Positions 44,650 through 57,697 are shown, counted from the stretch's first letter. The stretch: DNA of 64,000 bases from Coriolopsis trogii (GCA_020543525.1 JAHYIO010000007.1:1116001-1180000); one strand, 5' to 3'. Program-made: numbers and translations. The notes: a model not told the origin generated them from the sequence alone.

Positions 44650-47600
44650 ATGAGTGAGTTGAACCACTGTCACCATTCGACCACTCATTGATATAAGAAC
44701 GAACTGTTAGGCCTCACATTGTCCGACGACCACAGCAGGAAATCCGATGAATTGATATACATGCGCGCGCTTGATGCCGTCGAGAAATTGTCCGGCAAGG
44801 AGAACCTCAAGAAGGTCCCATTGGTCGACATCACCACTGCTCTTGGATTCGTCTCTGACGCGCTGGAGGCTTTGTGCGTCATATGGTCACCTCTTGAAGG
44901 TTGTGTATCTATACATTTCTCCATGATGTGAGGGGGCTGAATCAACCACACGGACAGGTATCAAATTGGCTGTCGACTTCATCTCGAAGCTTAAATCGAA
45001 GACGGATGAAAATCGCCGGCGGATAGCATCGATCCAGCTGGCCCAGGCGGACATGTTATGCTATTTGTTCGAGTACGTTGTGATACCGCTATGTCGATAC
45101 CTCCCCGCTGTGTCACTGACCTGGGAGCAGACTTCGTGACATCCATACGGAGAAGCGAATGGTGGGAAACAAAGAGTTTCCTTCACGGTTGGAAGGTGAG
45201 TAGCTGTACTAGATAGTGATCACTTCAGAGCGCTCACTATACGACAGCTCTATGCAAGAGAATCCATGAAGACGTCAAGTGGTTCGGTAATATCGTGGAG
45301 AAGTATGGCGAGGAGAACGGATTTCGTAAGTACTCAAAACTTCCCTATCACCGAACCCTCTGGGTGGAAGGCCCCTGAACATATAATATGCGCGCAGTGC
45401 ATGTGTTCAAGTGCGATGGATGGAAGGCAAGCTCTCTTCATGTGTACGTGGCGCTCCGCAATAATTGTATCCTCCAGAATGCCATCTCCGATTGTGTCAA
45501 AAGGTGCGAAGAGCGCAAGAGAGACATAGTATCAGTACTGTCTATTCGGACTACGGTAGGCGATTGGTTTTCTCAATGGCCCTCCGCTCATGTCTTCCTC
45601 CCGAAACAGAAAAATACCGATGACATTCTCGACGGCGTTGACAGTGCCCAGGCTGGCATCCGTCGCATTGAGAAGCGGCTGGCAAAAATGATGAGAGCAA
45701 TGGACAATATTCTCCCGCTGTTTGAACCCTATCTCGAGGAAGAGCAGAAGCTGATCAAGGACATCGACGGAAAAGGGGGTAGAACCAAGTGTCTCCTTGA
45801 CGAGAAGCTGCTGTATGACCTCGCAAGCCGTTTCCTCAAAGATGGCGAGATGAGGGAAAGGCCGAGCATGAAGGGGTTGTCACTGAGTGCGACCGAACTA
45901 CAGATGATTAAGAAGTCTGTGAAGGAGACGTTGGATGAGAATATCTCCCGCTTCGGTGTCAAACTGGATGCGGAGACCTCTCACCAATTGAACAAGGTCG
46001 TAAAGCTCATGGAAGCTCAATTCTTGCCACGCCCGTATCAGAGGATCCGAGATCCTGTGAGTTCATGTACGGCGTTTGATCGACATGTATAGCACTACTG
46101 ATTCGCATACCAATCCAGGACATCAAGAAGCTCTGGAGTGATATGGCGGGTATCACACGCACTACCTACGTTATCTATCCGACTAACCGCTGAGATGGCA
46201 GGGTTGGGGTGGGTCAATAGACTCGAAGACCTTCGTTCTCAATTTGTACGAGTAAGTGATCAGGCTTGCTTACCGACGCATATTTTCAATTCTGTCGCAG
46301 TTACTTCATCGACCTGGTCAATGAAGCCTGGGCGAATAAGCAGTCCAGGACTCGTGGCCGCGGCGAACGCGCGTTCACGGCTCAGGCTGCGGCTTCGATC
46401 CGCGCCACCACCCCACGACCTCGGCGACACTCCGAACCTCCTGCGTATACTCCGGAGTCCAGTGCAACTGCGCAGGACGAGTTCAAGGGTTGCACAACCC
46501 CTGAGAAGGCTGCTCAAGACGCATGGTGCTTGCGATACTTCAACGTCTCGACCCTCTCAACAGTCATCGAAGGTGGGTGAATTTCTTCGAGTCCACATCA
46601 CGTTATTTGGCGGATGTCTTACCTCCCGCGAAGTGCTCGATAACGACGCGAACGGTATTGTGAAGATCAAGGAAGTCAACGACTGGATCTTATCGAAACC
46701 GTCGGACGTTACACTGATGCAATGGCTAGCATATTCCGCACATGGTACACCGCTTTTATCGACCATGTACAGTATTTGCTCATGAGGCATATATTCTAGG
46801 CTGGATCATCGCGAGTCATATTTACCGACTGCGCATCGAATGGTACCTGGAGCGTATGATTACCCTCGATTATTCCAAGGAGAACAGTCAAGGTGTAGAG
46901 TCGTATATGGATGCACTATACCCCATCCTCGCGTTTGTGCGCTCGCTCGGTGAACCAGACATGGACGAGCAGGAGTTACTCCCGCTGACACATACCATCA
47001 TGCGGATCCAAGAAGAAGGACTTCTGGGGGTCCTGATCCGCTTCGACTACGAAATTGTAGAGCGATCAACAGTGTCGCTGCTTGGAATGTGTGTCCAGGA
47101 GCACGCACATCAGGTGAAACGTGTAGAAGGAGTAAGTCACCGCTATATCATGAGCTTGTTCAGTCTATCCGTACTTACCTTGTCACTCGTTGCACCCTGT
47201 CAAGTTCATACTCCCTGTGATATTTCTCACAATGCAGCATCACCTCGAGATCTTGAAGCTCAGCACAGTATATGCCCTCAGTGGGAATGAGTTTGATGCA
47301 CCTGTATCCACTATGGAATATCTTTCAGAGATCCTATGGGACCGTGTACGAGAGTTGCATGGTATGTTGGGTCATTGGTCCCTGCAGTGTTGCTACTTAT
47401 GAGGCGCTCCATGCCATTGACAGCTCACTTCAAGAAGAATGATGGCCGGCAAGGCCATGCAATCGAGGAGTTCGCGAATGAATTGGTGCGTCATATACTA
47501 GTAGACCACTGTGTGCTTGGATGTGTCTGCTCACAATGTGGCGTATAAAGTTCAACCTCAGCCAGATGTACCTATCCCAGACCCCAGGAGGACATGACAG

Positions 47601-49485
47601 GTCGGCCTTATGGAACACCTGGGGACTGTCGCTTGTGTCCCAATCCACATTATCGAGGATACTCATCGACTACGACAACAGACCGGAGTTACTTGGAGAC
47701 TGGGATGGTGTCATTAGCCCAGCGTGTACACGCTATCCCAGAGCTCTTCTGCCGACACATCGAGGTGACACGCATGATTCAGACTCTGAGGAGCATGGCC
47801 AAGACGAGTTTTCTCAACTTCTCTTACGCCGCAAGCAGTACGGACTCAGCCTCATAACAAGATCAAGAGGCGCTCCTCGTGAATGGCTTGACAGGCTTTC
47901 GGAATGTACTACTATTCAGTAAGGTTCCTTTCGTGTCCCACAGTTCCATGTTTGTGATACTGACAGTATCTTTTGATATTTCAGCTCTGACATTGAATGC
48001 AACGGCTGCGCTAGGCTTCCTCTTGTTGGTACAAGGTTCCAATGTCTGGAATGTCCAGGTAAGTACATACCGCCAACACTTCTTTGCTTGCTTATCTCTT
48101 AACAACCTGGTGTGTGATACCTATGCAGACTGCGACTACTGCTTTGAATGCTATGTCAAAGATCCTCCACCGGTGCAGGTGAACTATGCTCTGGTCAAAC
48201 ATCAAGCTGATCATGATAGGTTCCTGGTTATCACCGTGGAGATCAAAGACTTTGAAGACAGTCGCAGGGTGGTTTCAGCCCTCACTTCGAAGGAAAAGTC
48301 ATTTCAGCGTCTTGCAATCCACTGTCTCTCTGCGCCTCTATCCGAGATCGAAGCGCTTGCAACCGACATTTCAGAGTACCTGAAGCGCAAGGCGGTAGAC
48401 TCTGACTCTGAAACGGGCCAGACTGATGAGCTTCGTGTTCGCATCAATGAGGTGTCGCCAGAAGCTGGAGACTATGTCGACGCTGTTGCCCGTCTTACTC
48501 ATGGATCACGAGACAATTCAGAGCCACCACTCCAGTGCGTATTTGGTCTATGCATTGTACAACTTGCTAGTACTGACTGCGCATTCCTGATGGCTCTGGT
48601 AGTCGCACCGTCACATGCAACAGTTGTGGTCGGCGGCCTGTCAGAGGCCCTCGGTACAAATGTCTAGATTGTCAAGGCAGGAAGCATGTTGCTATTAACT
48701 CTCAAGCCTCGCTGATACCAGTTTCACCGTGCTTAGACTTCGACTACTGTAGCGCCTGCTACAAAAAGGATCTCGAGAATCATGATCATACCCATCACTT
48801 TGCCCTGCTTCGTTACCCGACTTGTATGCTTGCGTCCCTCAGGCTCACAAGTGCTATACAAATCGGCGGAACACGGGAATGGAGTCACGACGATTGGTCC
48901 GATTCCGACTCCTCCGGTTTGCTTCCTTTCTCTTTTGCTCATAAGAATTCTCTTTGCTGACACTCACCCTTTGACTTACTCTTCCAAGACTCGGATGATC
49001 ATGATACCGAGAAGTCTTCGACCGCTTCTGGTGGTCAACTTTGCCAAGAGTGTGGAACGGATGTCACCACTGGGAGTACCGGCACCTATTATATCTGTCC
49101 AGTCTGCACTGACAGAGAAGGTGAGTCATTGCTTCTTCAGCGAATAGTAGAGCAGCAAATTCAATCAACACTCTACATAACAACAGACTCGGACTCGTTG
49201 TTTTGCGAACGCTGTGGACTCAAAGATTGCGACAGGGGCCCGGGTAAGCACAGGGCGACGCATCCACTCAGGGTTATCAGTGCCGTCCCAGGCTCTGCGA
49301 GCTCTCAGGTGGACCATGTCGATGCTGGTGTCGACACTAGCCTTGCTGCCGATGTCCCACCCTCTGAGGCGAGTACCGCAGCGCCAGAGTTGAAGGATCA
49401 GATCAGTCAGATGGAGAAGACTCTTACTACAATGGGGATGCAACTCGCCACGCTGGCACAGTCGTTGTCGCAAGGGACCAACTAG
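44650..49485 (+). CDS. Large EF-hand and multi-ZZ-finger protein with helical N-terminal domain
   Basis: A long, intron-rich gene with no assigned function. Exon 1 is only four bases (44650-44653); joining it to 44711 gives MSLTLSDDHSRKSDELIYM. The N-terminal third is helical and charged (FISKLKSKTDENRRRIASIQ, FELRDIHTEKRM), resembling the helical N-terminal domains of fungal STAND/NLR-like proteins. Around 46640-46700 a perfect 12-residue EF-hand loop occurs (DNDANGIVKIKE), followed by VNDWILSKPSDVTLMQWLAY. A second helical region spans about 46800-47900. Three zinc-finger units follow: about 47980-48165 (CNGCARLP, CDYCFEC), about 48610-48790 (CNSCGRRP, YKCLDCQ, DYCSACY, HDHTHHF) and about 49040-49260 (CQECG, CPVC, CERCGLKDC). 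The C-terminus has a coiled coil (LKDQISQMEKTLTTM) and stops at 49483-49485. No NTPase motif is seen. The architecture suggests a calcium-responsive scaffold that binds tails or ubiquitin-like partners; this is inference. Confidence 0.75.
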
Positions 49486-49639
49486 TAGTACATGCACACA
49501 TGCATCCTGATTCCGGTAATGATATCGTACGCGAACGAGGCCACAAACGGCATGCCTGCGCCTAAGAGACTGATGACGATGAAGTTCAACACGACGATGA
49601 CGAGAAATGTGAGGTCACGGCTTGATATAGCATCAGTTC

Positions 49640-50340
49640 GCCATGATGCCATGCCCCATTGTACATTGGAAACAGCCACATCAACGTCCGGCAGTTGTCC
49701 GTCCGTGCCCAGTGGATGATGAACCTCTCGGATGCCATGTCTTTCTAGTAGTAGTAGCCAAACGGAAGGGTACATCCACCGTGTCTCTGCTAAAACCCCG
49801 TTTACGCGTCGCACAGCTCAGCTTCGCTATAGCTCAAGGATTCCCGAAGGATCTCACATCTCTGGCCGTCGCAATCGAACCCCCCCAATTCCCCGACCTC
49901 ATCCGCCGCTTTCTGTACGATCAAATGAGCCCCGACGCTCTCGTTGCCGCTACCGAAGTCGACATCAATGCCTGTCCAGAAGCTCCTCCTCGTATCTCGG
50001 TTTATCCGTCCGCCGTCGCTGTGTTTTATGCTCCTAGCGATGTTTGCGGTGTGAAGGGTATGCGTAAAGAGCGCATTCGCGCAGTGCGCTCCTGGCGAGG
50101 GGCAGGTCCACGTCAGGACTGCGCATAAGTTGTTGTCCTTGACGAGAGTCTGCCGGGTTTCCGCGGTCTGAGTGTTGTCCGCGTGCTGCTGTTCTTCTCT
50201 TTCAAGTACTCGGACGGCGTGGAGTACCCGTACGCGCTCATTTCATGGTTCGTCCGCAGTAGCGACAGACCTTGCGATGAGACGGGCTCACGAGATTGTA
50301 TTTTAGACACTCCAATAGTATTACAGGAATTACTATTCAC
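49640..50340 (+). pseudogene. Degraded transposon-associated repeat-family protein fragment
   Basis: The plus strand reads GFPKDLTSLAVAIEPPQFPD, LIRRFLYDQMSPDALVAA, ISVYPSAVAVFYAPSDVCGV and GMRKERIRAVRSW up to a stop near 50127. After that stop, similarity to the same family continues in another codon register (GFRGLSVVRVLLFFSFKY, SDGVEYPYALISWFVR). This sequence block is, to my knowledge, widespread in Agaricomycete genomes as part of Plavaka/KDZ-associated transposable elements. The stop and shift mean it is broken. No terminal inverted repeats were identified. Confidence 0.5.
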
Positions 50341-52721
50341 ATACACGCACCTCCGTTGAGTATCTATGGTCAAATTTCGCCCTGGATAGTGACCAACCGG
50401 ACCCGAAGTGCGCTAACTTAACCCGAGGCGCCGAGACTTCGAGTTCGAGACGAGCGAGACTAAAGTCTGTGGGCGCCTGATATGGGACAAATTGTAGAGT
50501 GCTTCCTGTTGTCCGTGCTGCTGAATTGATAGCTCTAGAATGCTTGTGTAAGTGCTATCCATTGGCCAGAATTGTTGTTAGGCTATATGACGTTTTGTTG
50601 TAGTAGTTGGAATCGGACAACTTCCGAGCGCTTATGGGTTGTAGGATCACATGAACTGAGGCATCCGGGACAAGGACGACGACGTGCAGAATATGACGTA
50701 CGTCGCCCTGGTCCTGGACGCTATGCGCGTGATATCTGACGGTCCCTTGTCAAGTCCATATGCATAGGTGGTGATGATAATGATATGCGATATGGGGTAC
50801 AAGGGCACTTCGCTCAGGCCAAGCTGGTTGAGCAGTGGCGGCATTTGCTCGACAACTGAGAGCGCCTTGTGCAAGAGCATCTGCCGGCGGTTGTCGACGA
50901 CGGCGTTAGCCTGCGACTGAACACAGTCCCAGACTTTGTCAAACATCTCTTTGCCAACACCAACCTTGTGCCACAAATCCTCAATGTCCGCCTGCATGCT
51001 GAACTGAACTCATTGTATGACAAGGCGTACCGGAAGTGAAGACACAACAGAACCGCAAGGTCTGCCTTGAGGATGAGCGACCAGCGTGAGTTCGCTCATG
51101 ATGCCCTCGCGACCAGGACTTGCATGTGTGACCAGGAGACGCGTCTCGGAAGCATCGAAGACACACCACGCAGTATCGATAAGCTCACCAATTTGCAATG
51201 CAGTCGTCCACATCGTGCCTTGGCTACCCCGATGGGCGCATTTCTACCACCATTGTCGAACATCTTGTGCGGCACGAGCGCCCCTTCCAGGCCAAGAAGC
51301 CGCAGCTGGACGCCGCCGATGTCCAAACAGAGTGCCGTCGGTGCGAGCTCCACTTCACCCTTTTGAGGGCTATAGTGTAGGTACTGAACATGTAGAGAGT
51401 CGTAAGGGGCGTAGGTCAAAAGATGCCCCGGCGCATTGTCAGAGGTTCATGAGGTGAGAGGAAGGCGATATAGAGAAGACTCAGGTATGGACATACCAGA
51501 ATGCGATGAGAACAATCGGCGGACTTGGGGAGGAAGAGAAGTGAGTAAATCAGATAAGTACCAGAGCTGGAGGACGTACGATGCAATCCTCGTCGGTCTC
51601 ATCCTGCAGTTCCTTCTGCTGCACCTGCACGCTGGATGAGAACCTCAGCCTCAGGCTCTAGCGCTGAGCTTCCGAGCCTGGAGGTTTTGTGGAGGACAGA
51701 ACGAGGACATGCGCCTGCTGGTAGCGCGTTTCGAGAAGAGAGCGTGAATGGGTAACTGAGAAGAGAGGAGGGCAGAGAGAAGAGGACGTATGGGTAGAGG
51801 TACCCGCACAGAGTATGGGAGATAGATGGAGATGCACCCAGAGATTGACATGGCAGGGAGAAAGGGAGATGACATTGCGCCCTGTATGCAGGTGCCCATA
51901 TGGAGGAGAGGAAGAATCATGGCGACGAAGCGCTGGCTTTGGCCCTCCGGGATATCCGCGAACGCAGGCGCGTACTAGTCGGTGCCCATCTCAGGCAATT
52001 TCACATGAAGCTGGGTCTGCACTATCTAGAACGTCACCTACAGAGGTGAGTTGTGTGGAATCCGTATTCGTTGATCTCAGCAATCAAGCCCCGCGTGGTA
52101 TCGAGGTGGTCGGCATCCCAGGCTCCGACCCGGAGTCGACCTTGTGCTGCTCTCTTACCTCCCTTCAAGTCCGTCGTGCTCCCATCCACGATCTTGTTGA
52201 TATGCAGCAAGTCTGCGTCCACAGCGGCTCAGGTCATCCGGGAACGGACTCAGGACACGAGTCACATCAGGGGAATGTCACCTACCTAGGACGACCTCAG
52301 CCTGAGTCCGCAAACCTGGTCCTGAGAGCGCGAACCTGGTGTGTCCTAGGACGCCTGAGGTCGAGCCTGAGACTAGCGCTAGGTCCGGGTCGTGCTATCG
52401 TCCTCTAGATGGGCGTACGCGAAATCGGCGGAGCAGCGCGAGGCCGAGGTGCAGAAGTTGCCCGGCGGGAGTCACGTCGAAGCCAGTTCGCTCACGGTCA
52501 TACACTCGTCCGTGTCTATCGCTGTCAATCATCCCCACAGATCTGCGAAGACCGACCAACATTGCGAATGCACGGAATGTCTGCTATCGACGACTCTCTC
52601 ACACAATGGGTCGCGAAGCCTCTAAAGGGGCTCAGAGAAGCTGATGCATTGCTAGTCCGATACTCAAGATTCAGGCTGTACTATCGCACTGCAGGTGCCC
52701 ATCACGTCACTTCCACCATAC
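50341..52721. other. Region of gene debris of about 2.4 kb, no intact gene
   Basis: On the minus strand several open stretches look like exons of one former gene: 51360-51190 (ELAPTALCLDIGGVQLRLLG), 51190-51070 (IGELIDTAWCVFDASETRLL) and 50997-50760 (DLWHKVGVGKEMFDKVWDCV). They do not join cleanly and I do not recognise a family. On the plus strand 51925-52050 encodes a helical piece (LALRDIRERRRVLVGAHLRQ). Between 52275 and 52373 short motifs such as CCTAGGACG and CCTGAG recur in both orientations. Given the neighbouring transposon-like fragment this is most simply read as a small repeat-rich island. Confidence 0.35.
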
Positions 52722-54321
52722 TCAGGCCCGGGAAGTGGCGGCAGTTTCACTCGTCTGCGTAGCAAACTGAAAGCTCGACAAATCGATGGCTCCAATGTCG
52801 GCGCACGTCGACGTGTCAAGCGTGACTCGTTGATTCACGCGCTGCAGATTCAACAGTGCACGAGAGACCAGGATGGTGGTAATTCTGGGAGGCGGCCGTC
52901 AGGTGCGAACATCGTCTCAGGATGCAGGTCGTCACTCACGGATCTGTCAGATATGGAATCAAACTTGTCCCAAAGGTTGCGGTACTGGTGAGTATCTGGT
53001 GAAGAAGGAGATCGATATGTTGGTACATTCCGGAGGCAAATGCCCCCAAAGTCGTATACCACTCACTTGCAGGGTTGAGAAGATGAGGTGAAGACTGTTC
53101 ATGCAGAAAAGTACACTGTACATGTTACCAGCATTGAGAGACCGTTGACCATAATTCAGAAAGCTCATACTGACACGAAGTATATAGCACCTGGGAGCGA
53201 GCCATCGTGAGTACATGCTGACAGTCGAAAGTAAAGTGGACCCATCTACCGTCGCGAAGTAGCACCCAAACGAAGGACCTCCTTCGATCGATTACTTGGC
53301 TCGCGTATAGCGACCTTGTACTCAAGGCCATACGTACACCGGCGCCAACAACAATACAGTCTGCGACCATAAGCGAGATGCGGCTCAACAGGATAACTTG
53401 AAGTCGTTCCGTCACCACCGGGTACGCCCGGAAATACAATCGACAGACTCACATCTGCGATGTATTCAGCCGGAGTACCAGCACAGTATAGGGTCAAGTT
53501 CCTCGAAGATATCACTCACGGCAGAATCAAGCGGGGAGGAGTGGACAGATCGACTTCACATCCCCAGAACGCATCTTCGTAACCCGATAGCCAGCGAATG
53601 CGGGTCTAAAAATTGCGTAGTCCATGTATCAGTGTCAACAGGTAGGAAACCTTCACAGAAGTCGGACGCACCATATTGATCGCAAATGGTACGCACGATA
53701 GAAGAAGCACAACCACCGACAGTGGCACGTTACGAGCACTCAAGGCATACACACGCATGGCCGAGAAGGCTGCATGTCGCTATCCGTGAGTACTGCGACG
53801 TGTACCTTGATTCTGTGAGCAGCAAGACAAACCTCCCCATAGGATATATGGCAGTAGCACCAACACTTGGAGCAAAAGCTGGTACCTGTAGCACCTAGAC
53901 ACAACGGCAATAGATATGAGTCAGTATATCACATAACGAGCAATCACTACTCGCCTCTGCCAGGTCGACAACGGTCCAATGATATCATAATTATCATCAT
54001 ACTCCGCTACCATAGAGCGAACACATGAGAGCTTACCTCCAGAGACTTTCGAAGAACATCGCTGTCGAGCAACGTGTACATGAAGTGGGTGTTCAGAAAG
54101 CCATAGGAAAAGAGGGCGATGTATCGATTGGCGAGGAATAGCGCGGATGACAACGTGAATTTGCGGTTCCAGACCAGGTCTACCTCTGACCCCAGAGTAA
54201 TGATATGATCGTAGATAACGATCACTGGCCGTTCCATGGTCAATGCTAGTAGTCGGACACATGCACAAGTCGAAATATCAAGACTCACCGGCAGCTGCCA
54301 GGTCGAGACTGATGTTGACAC
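52722..54321 (-). CDS. DUF6533-domain seven-helix membrane protein
   Basis: Agaricomycete-specific integral membrane protein family with a receptor-like set of helices; function unknown. The DUF6533 motif is clear at 54240-54120: VIVIYDHIITLGSEVDLVWN then FTLSSALFLANRYIALF. Downstream exons give YRYQLLLQVLVLLPYILWGA spliced to FSAMRVYALSARNVPLSVVV and LLLSCVPFAIN, then WLSGYEDAFWGCEVD, LLSRISLMVADCIVV, SFVWVLLRDGAIYFV joined to VLFCMNSLHLIFSTLQ, and finally LTDPITTILVSRALLNLQ with a hydrophilic tail ending at 52722. Most junctions fit in phase. The junction between about 53525 and 53440 does not resolve with simple GT-AG splicing, and the first exon and start codon are uncertain. It may be intact or carry one frameshift. 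Confidence 0.65.
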
Positions 54322-55609
54322 GACTACATGCAGTTCATCCCTAAGCCATCAGCTAGAGTACACATTCGGCTTAGACAGAACTATCGAGAACGTACCCAGA
54401 ATCAACATCCCATACAAGGTATGGCAGAGGCAGGGTATCGGACATGTCGAATCGTATGCGGTGTCAATGATTCAGCGATGTTGTGGGGTTCACAGTGGAT
54501 TGCCAGGGAGCAGCTGTTCGTTAAAAGCCAATGTGCGGCACTCCTATGTCTCGGCGCAGTGCGGGTAGTGTGGTAAATCAAAACATGGGCACATTGAGCG
54601 AAATCGCGCTCAGGCTGAGTTTAGCAACATCATGATCAGCGTCCTAGTATGGTACTTCCAGCGCCGATTGATCGACTTCTCGCTGTTGCTTCTTGCAGCA
54701 ATTCAGCAAAAATTTCTGATGAAAGACAATACTATCTTTCAGCTGCAAAGAAGCAGGGATTAATGGGCGATGCCCGGATAGATGGAGAACCGCATGTCGC
54801 GCTCATTGATGACCATTGATAACTGACCGCTTCGGCCATTCATTTTCGACGCTATCCTTCTCCGAGTCACAGCCTCACTAGGATGAATTGCACTGATGAA
54901 GGCAAGCAGGCGCCTGGCGACGCCGCTGTAGAATGCAACGAGGCGTGGCGCACGGCGCGACCATGAGACATATATCTCGGACAATCCTTGTGGGAGACGA
55001 TGCGGCGGCGTCCGTACGATATCTCGTGAGTACTTAGCTTGGTTTTCTCGCAACGCGACAGTGATGGTGACCGCGACCTGTCTTCTGGGCATCAGCAGCC
55101 GCTCAAAGAACCTCTCACCTTCCAGAGACCCGACTTGTAGACGGGATGTCGACTCAGAGAGGACTCGAAGCTGGAATCCCTTCCCAGTCACGGCGGTGCG
55201 AAGGCAATGTTATCATCACGTGATGTCAAGCGTTGATGTCGCGCGTGCATCGATATCTTCAGAGTCACTTCTGTCTACACATATTATCGCGTGCACGATC
55301 CATAACGTCTCAGGCGACGAGGCTGAGACGAGTGGTCGCTGGCTTATAAAGGAAAGTGACTTGGCAATCAAGTACTACCAATGCAGCGACATACCCTTTG
55401 GCTCATGCGACAGCGTCAGTGTTTCCGTTTTGGGGGGCGGGAGTGACTCAGAGGACCAGATATGGCAAACAGCGGATTGGGCATGCGAGAGAGACAGGGG
55501 CTCGCAGCCGGGTACTTAGTTGAGAGCAGTGCTCTCGCCTGGGGCCCCTGAGCACGTCGCGCACATTGTTCTCTCGCTGCACGTCGCCCGCCCGCCCGTC
55601 TCGCACGAA
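54322..55609. other. Intergenic region of about 1.3 kb
   Basis: Lies between the 5' ends of the DUF6533 gene (minus) and the F-box/LRR-like gene (plus). A minus-strand frame at 54760-55191 lacks an ATG at its 5' end and shows no motif. No gene is called. Confidence 0.4.
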
Positions 55610-57257
55610 ATGACGAGTGCCCTCTCGGCTGGGACTCGCCTCGCAAACTGCCCCGACCTCGTCCAGGAGCTCGTCTCTCACTTCTGGCACTTTGGCACCG
55701 ATGGACGCACACCCTTCAACGACTTGTCCTCCCTCGCACAATGCGCCCGCGTGTCCCGGATATTCTTCACCCCATCAGTCAAGCTAATCTGGGAAGACCT
55801 AGAAAACTGGAACCCGTTGCTGAAAGTCCTCTCAAAGTCGTACGGCACCTACCCGTTCAAGCCGGGGTACTACAACGATGAGGTGAGTGTCTATCCAGCA
55901 GCGCCCGTCGACGACTCCACGTCTCACCCCCACCGAGGCACGCATGATTGCCCCTATCGCCGACGCGCAGTGGCAGAGGTTCCAAATGTATGCTTCCTTC
56001 ATCAAGAGCATTGACTCCTTGGAAGAAGATTCAGTCCTGCTCGGACTTGGTTTCTGGGCTCTCGTCGCTCGGGCACAGGGGAAGCCTCTCCTTCCCAACC
56101 TGCAGCGTGTCCGCGAGGTGCACATGCGCCATTTACGCACCCTTGAGCCGCTCTACTTCCTTCCCGAGGGCCTGCGCGAAGCTTCTCTATATTTGCCTGA
56201 CAGACCGGACGAGGAAGAAGAGGGCTTCTGCAAAATGTGTCGCGACATCCCGCACGTTCGGATGGGCCACGAGGAGGGCAAGTCCGCTCTCTTCTTGCAG
56301 CTGCTCCCAGAACGGTGCCCTTCCATCACATCCCTCGCCATCTTCACCGATGGCTATGGCCCCGAACCTACGCAGCCCCTGCTCAAGTTAGAGATCAAAC
56401 AGATCGCTCGCTTCCGTGCCCTCGAGCAACTGGAGGTCGCCATCGAGTATAGCGACCTGGCATTCTTCCTCCGCGTGTGCTCCAAGCTTCCGAACCTCTC
56501 AGGCCTGAGCCTCGCGATGAAGGAAGAGAACGAGATTCCCTCCGAGATCAACATTCCATCGACGTGCACGCTCCAGCAACTCAGGAGGTTCGAGCTGCAG
56601 GGTACGCTCGAAGACAGCGCGCTTGTGTTCCGCGCGCTCGCAAAGTGTCAAGCCCCGCTCACGTCCATCAGCTTCGTCGGCTGCCTCGAGCCTTTGCCCG
56701 TGTTTTCGCAGCTCCTCGACCTCGTCTCGTCCTCTTTCCCCAACGTCGCCCGCCTTGCAGCGGAGGACTCGCCCCGCGGCAGTGCGCAGACGCGGTTCGC
56801 AGACATCGCAGGCGCAGTGGGCGACAAGTTCCCTCAGCTGCAAGGCTTCGCGCTCGACAGCCGCCAGTACATGCACCCCATCGCGTTCACAGACGGAGAC
56901 GTGCACTGGATCGCGGAGCACTGGCCGGCCCTCACAGACCTCCTCGTCCTCGGCTACCCGCGGGGTGCCAACAACACTCAGGACGCACCCGAGCTGCACA
57001 CCGAGACGCTCGAAGTCCTCGCCCAACGGTGTCCTGCACTCCGCCGACTCGCCCTGCCCCTGACGGACGCCGGCAGACTCTCGGGTGACAGCCGCCCAGC
57101 TACGTCCTCGTCGGAGATGAGGGAGATGGTCATCATCGGTGCCCCTGCGGATGATGCCCAGGCTGAAGTGGCGGAGGCATACCTCGCGAGGCTGTTCCCA
57201 AACAGCTCGCGCACTCATTACGACAGGTACGACTTCAACTCGATGAAGGACTGGTAG
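55610..57257 (+). CDS. F-box/leucine-rich-repeat-like protein
   Basis: Two exons, 55610-55882 and 55938-57257 (GT-AG intron between them, phase 0), give 530 aa. The N-terminus NCPDLVQELVSHFWHF and LSSLAQCARVSRIFFTPSVK forms an F-box-like helix pair typical of Agaricomycete F-box proteins. The rest consists of irregular leucine-rich repeats (VREVHMRHLRTLEPLYFLPE, CPSITSLAIFTDGYG, LPNLSGLSLAMKEEN, WPALTDLLVLGYPRG, CPALRRLALPLTDAG). Probable SCF ubiquitin-ligase substrate receptor in cytosol or nucleus. No damage seen; target unknown. Confidence 0.82.
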
Positions 57258-57697
57258 TGTATCGACTTTTAGTCACCAGTAATATGATGATGTATCACGA
57301 TGCGCCCCTATTGCAGATAACGTACGAGTCTGGGTGGTTCGGTGTAGATTACTAGTAATCTTGCCCGTCGTCCCTATTAGTGATAGTTAGATGCTCAGCC
57401 TTGCGTATGTAGCGTCAAGCAAGGAGGTCGTCGGTGTCGCCATCAACTTGAACATTGTTGGAAACTGAAAAGGACTCCCTTGAATCATTTCGTTCGACTC
57501 GGACGTTCAATCATTCGACTGTTTCGATGGTGTCTACCGCATTACATATATCATGCAAAGCCTATGCTCTCATGTTCCATCAGCGACTCATCGCCGTGTT
57601 GCTGCACCGACAAACGTGCGCTAGTCGTCCATTGGACCACCCAAGTCATGAGAGTTCATCAACATATTCTCCGACGCCTCCAAACCTTGACGATCTT
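57258..57697. other. Convergent 3' flanks
   Basis: Between the end of the F-box/LRR-like gene and the end of the first FAD monooxygenase. Nothing else supported. Confidence 0.45.

Noticed and set aside
56477..57218. Overlapping long frames on both strands inside the F-box/LRR-like gene
   Set aside because: Composition-driven shadows of a GC-rich exon.
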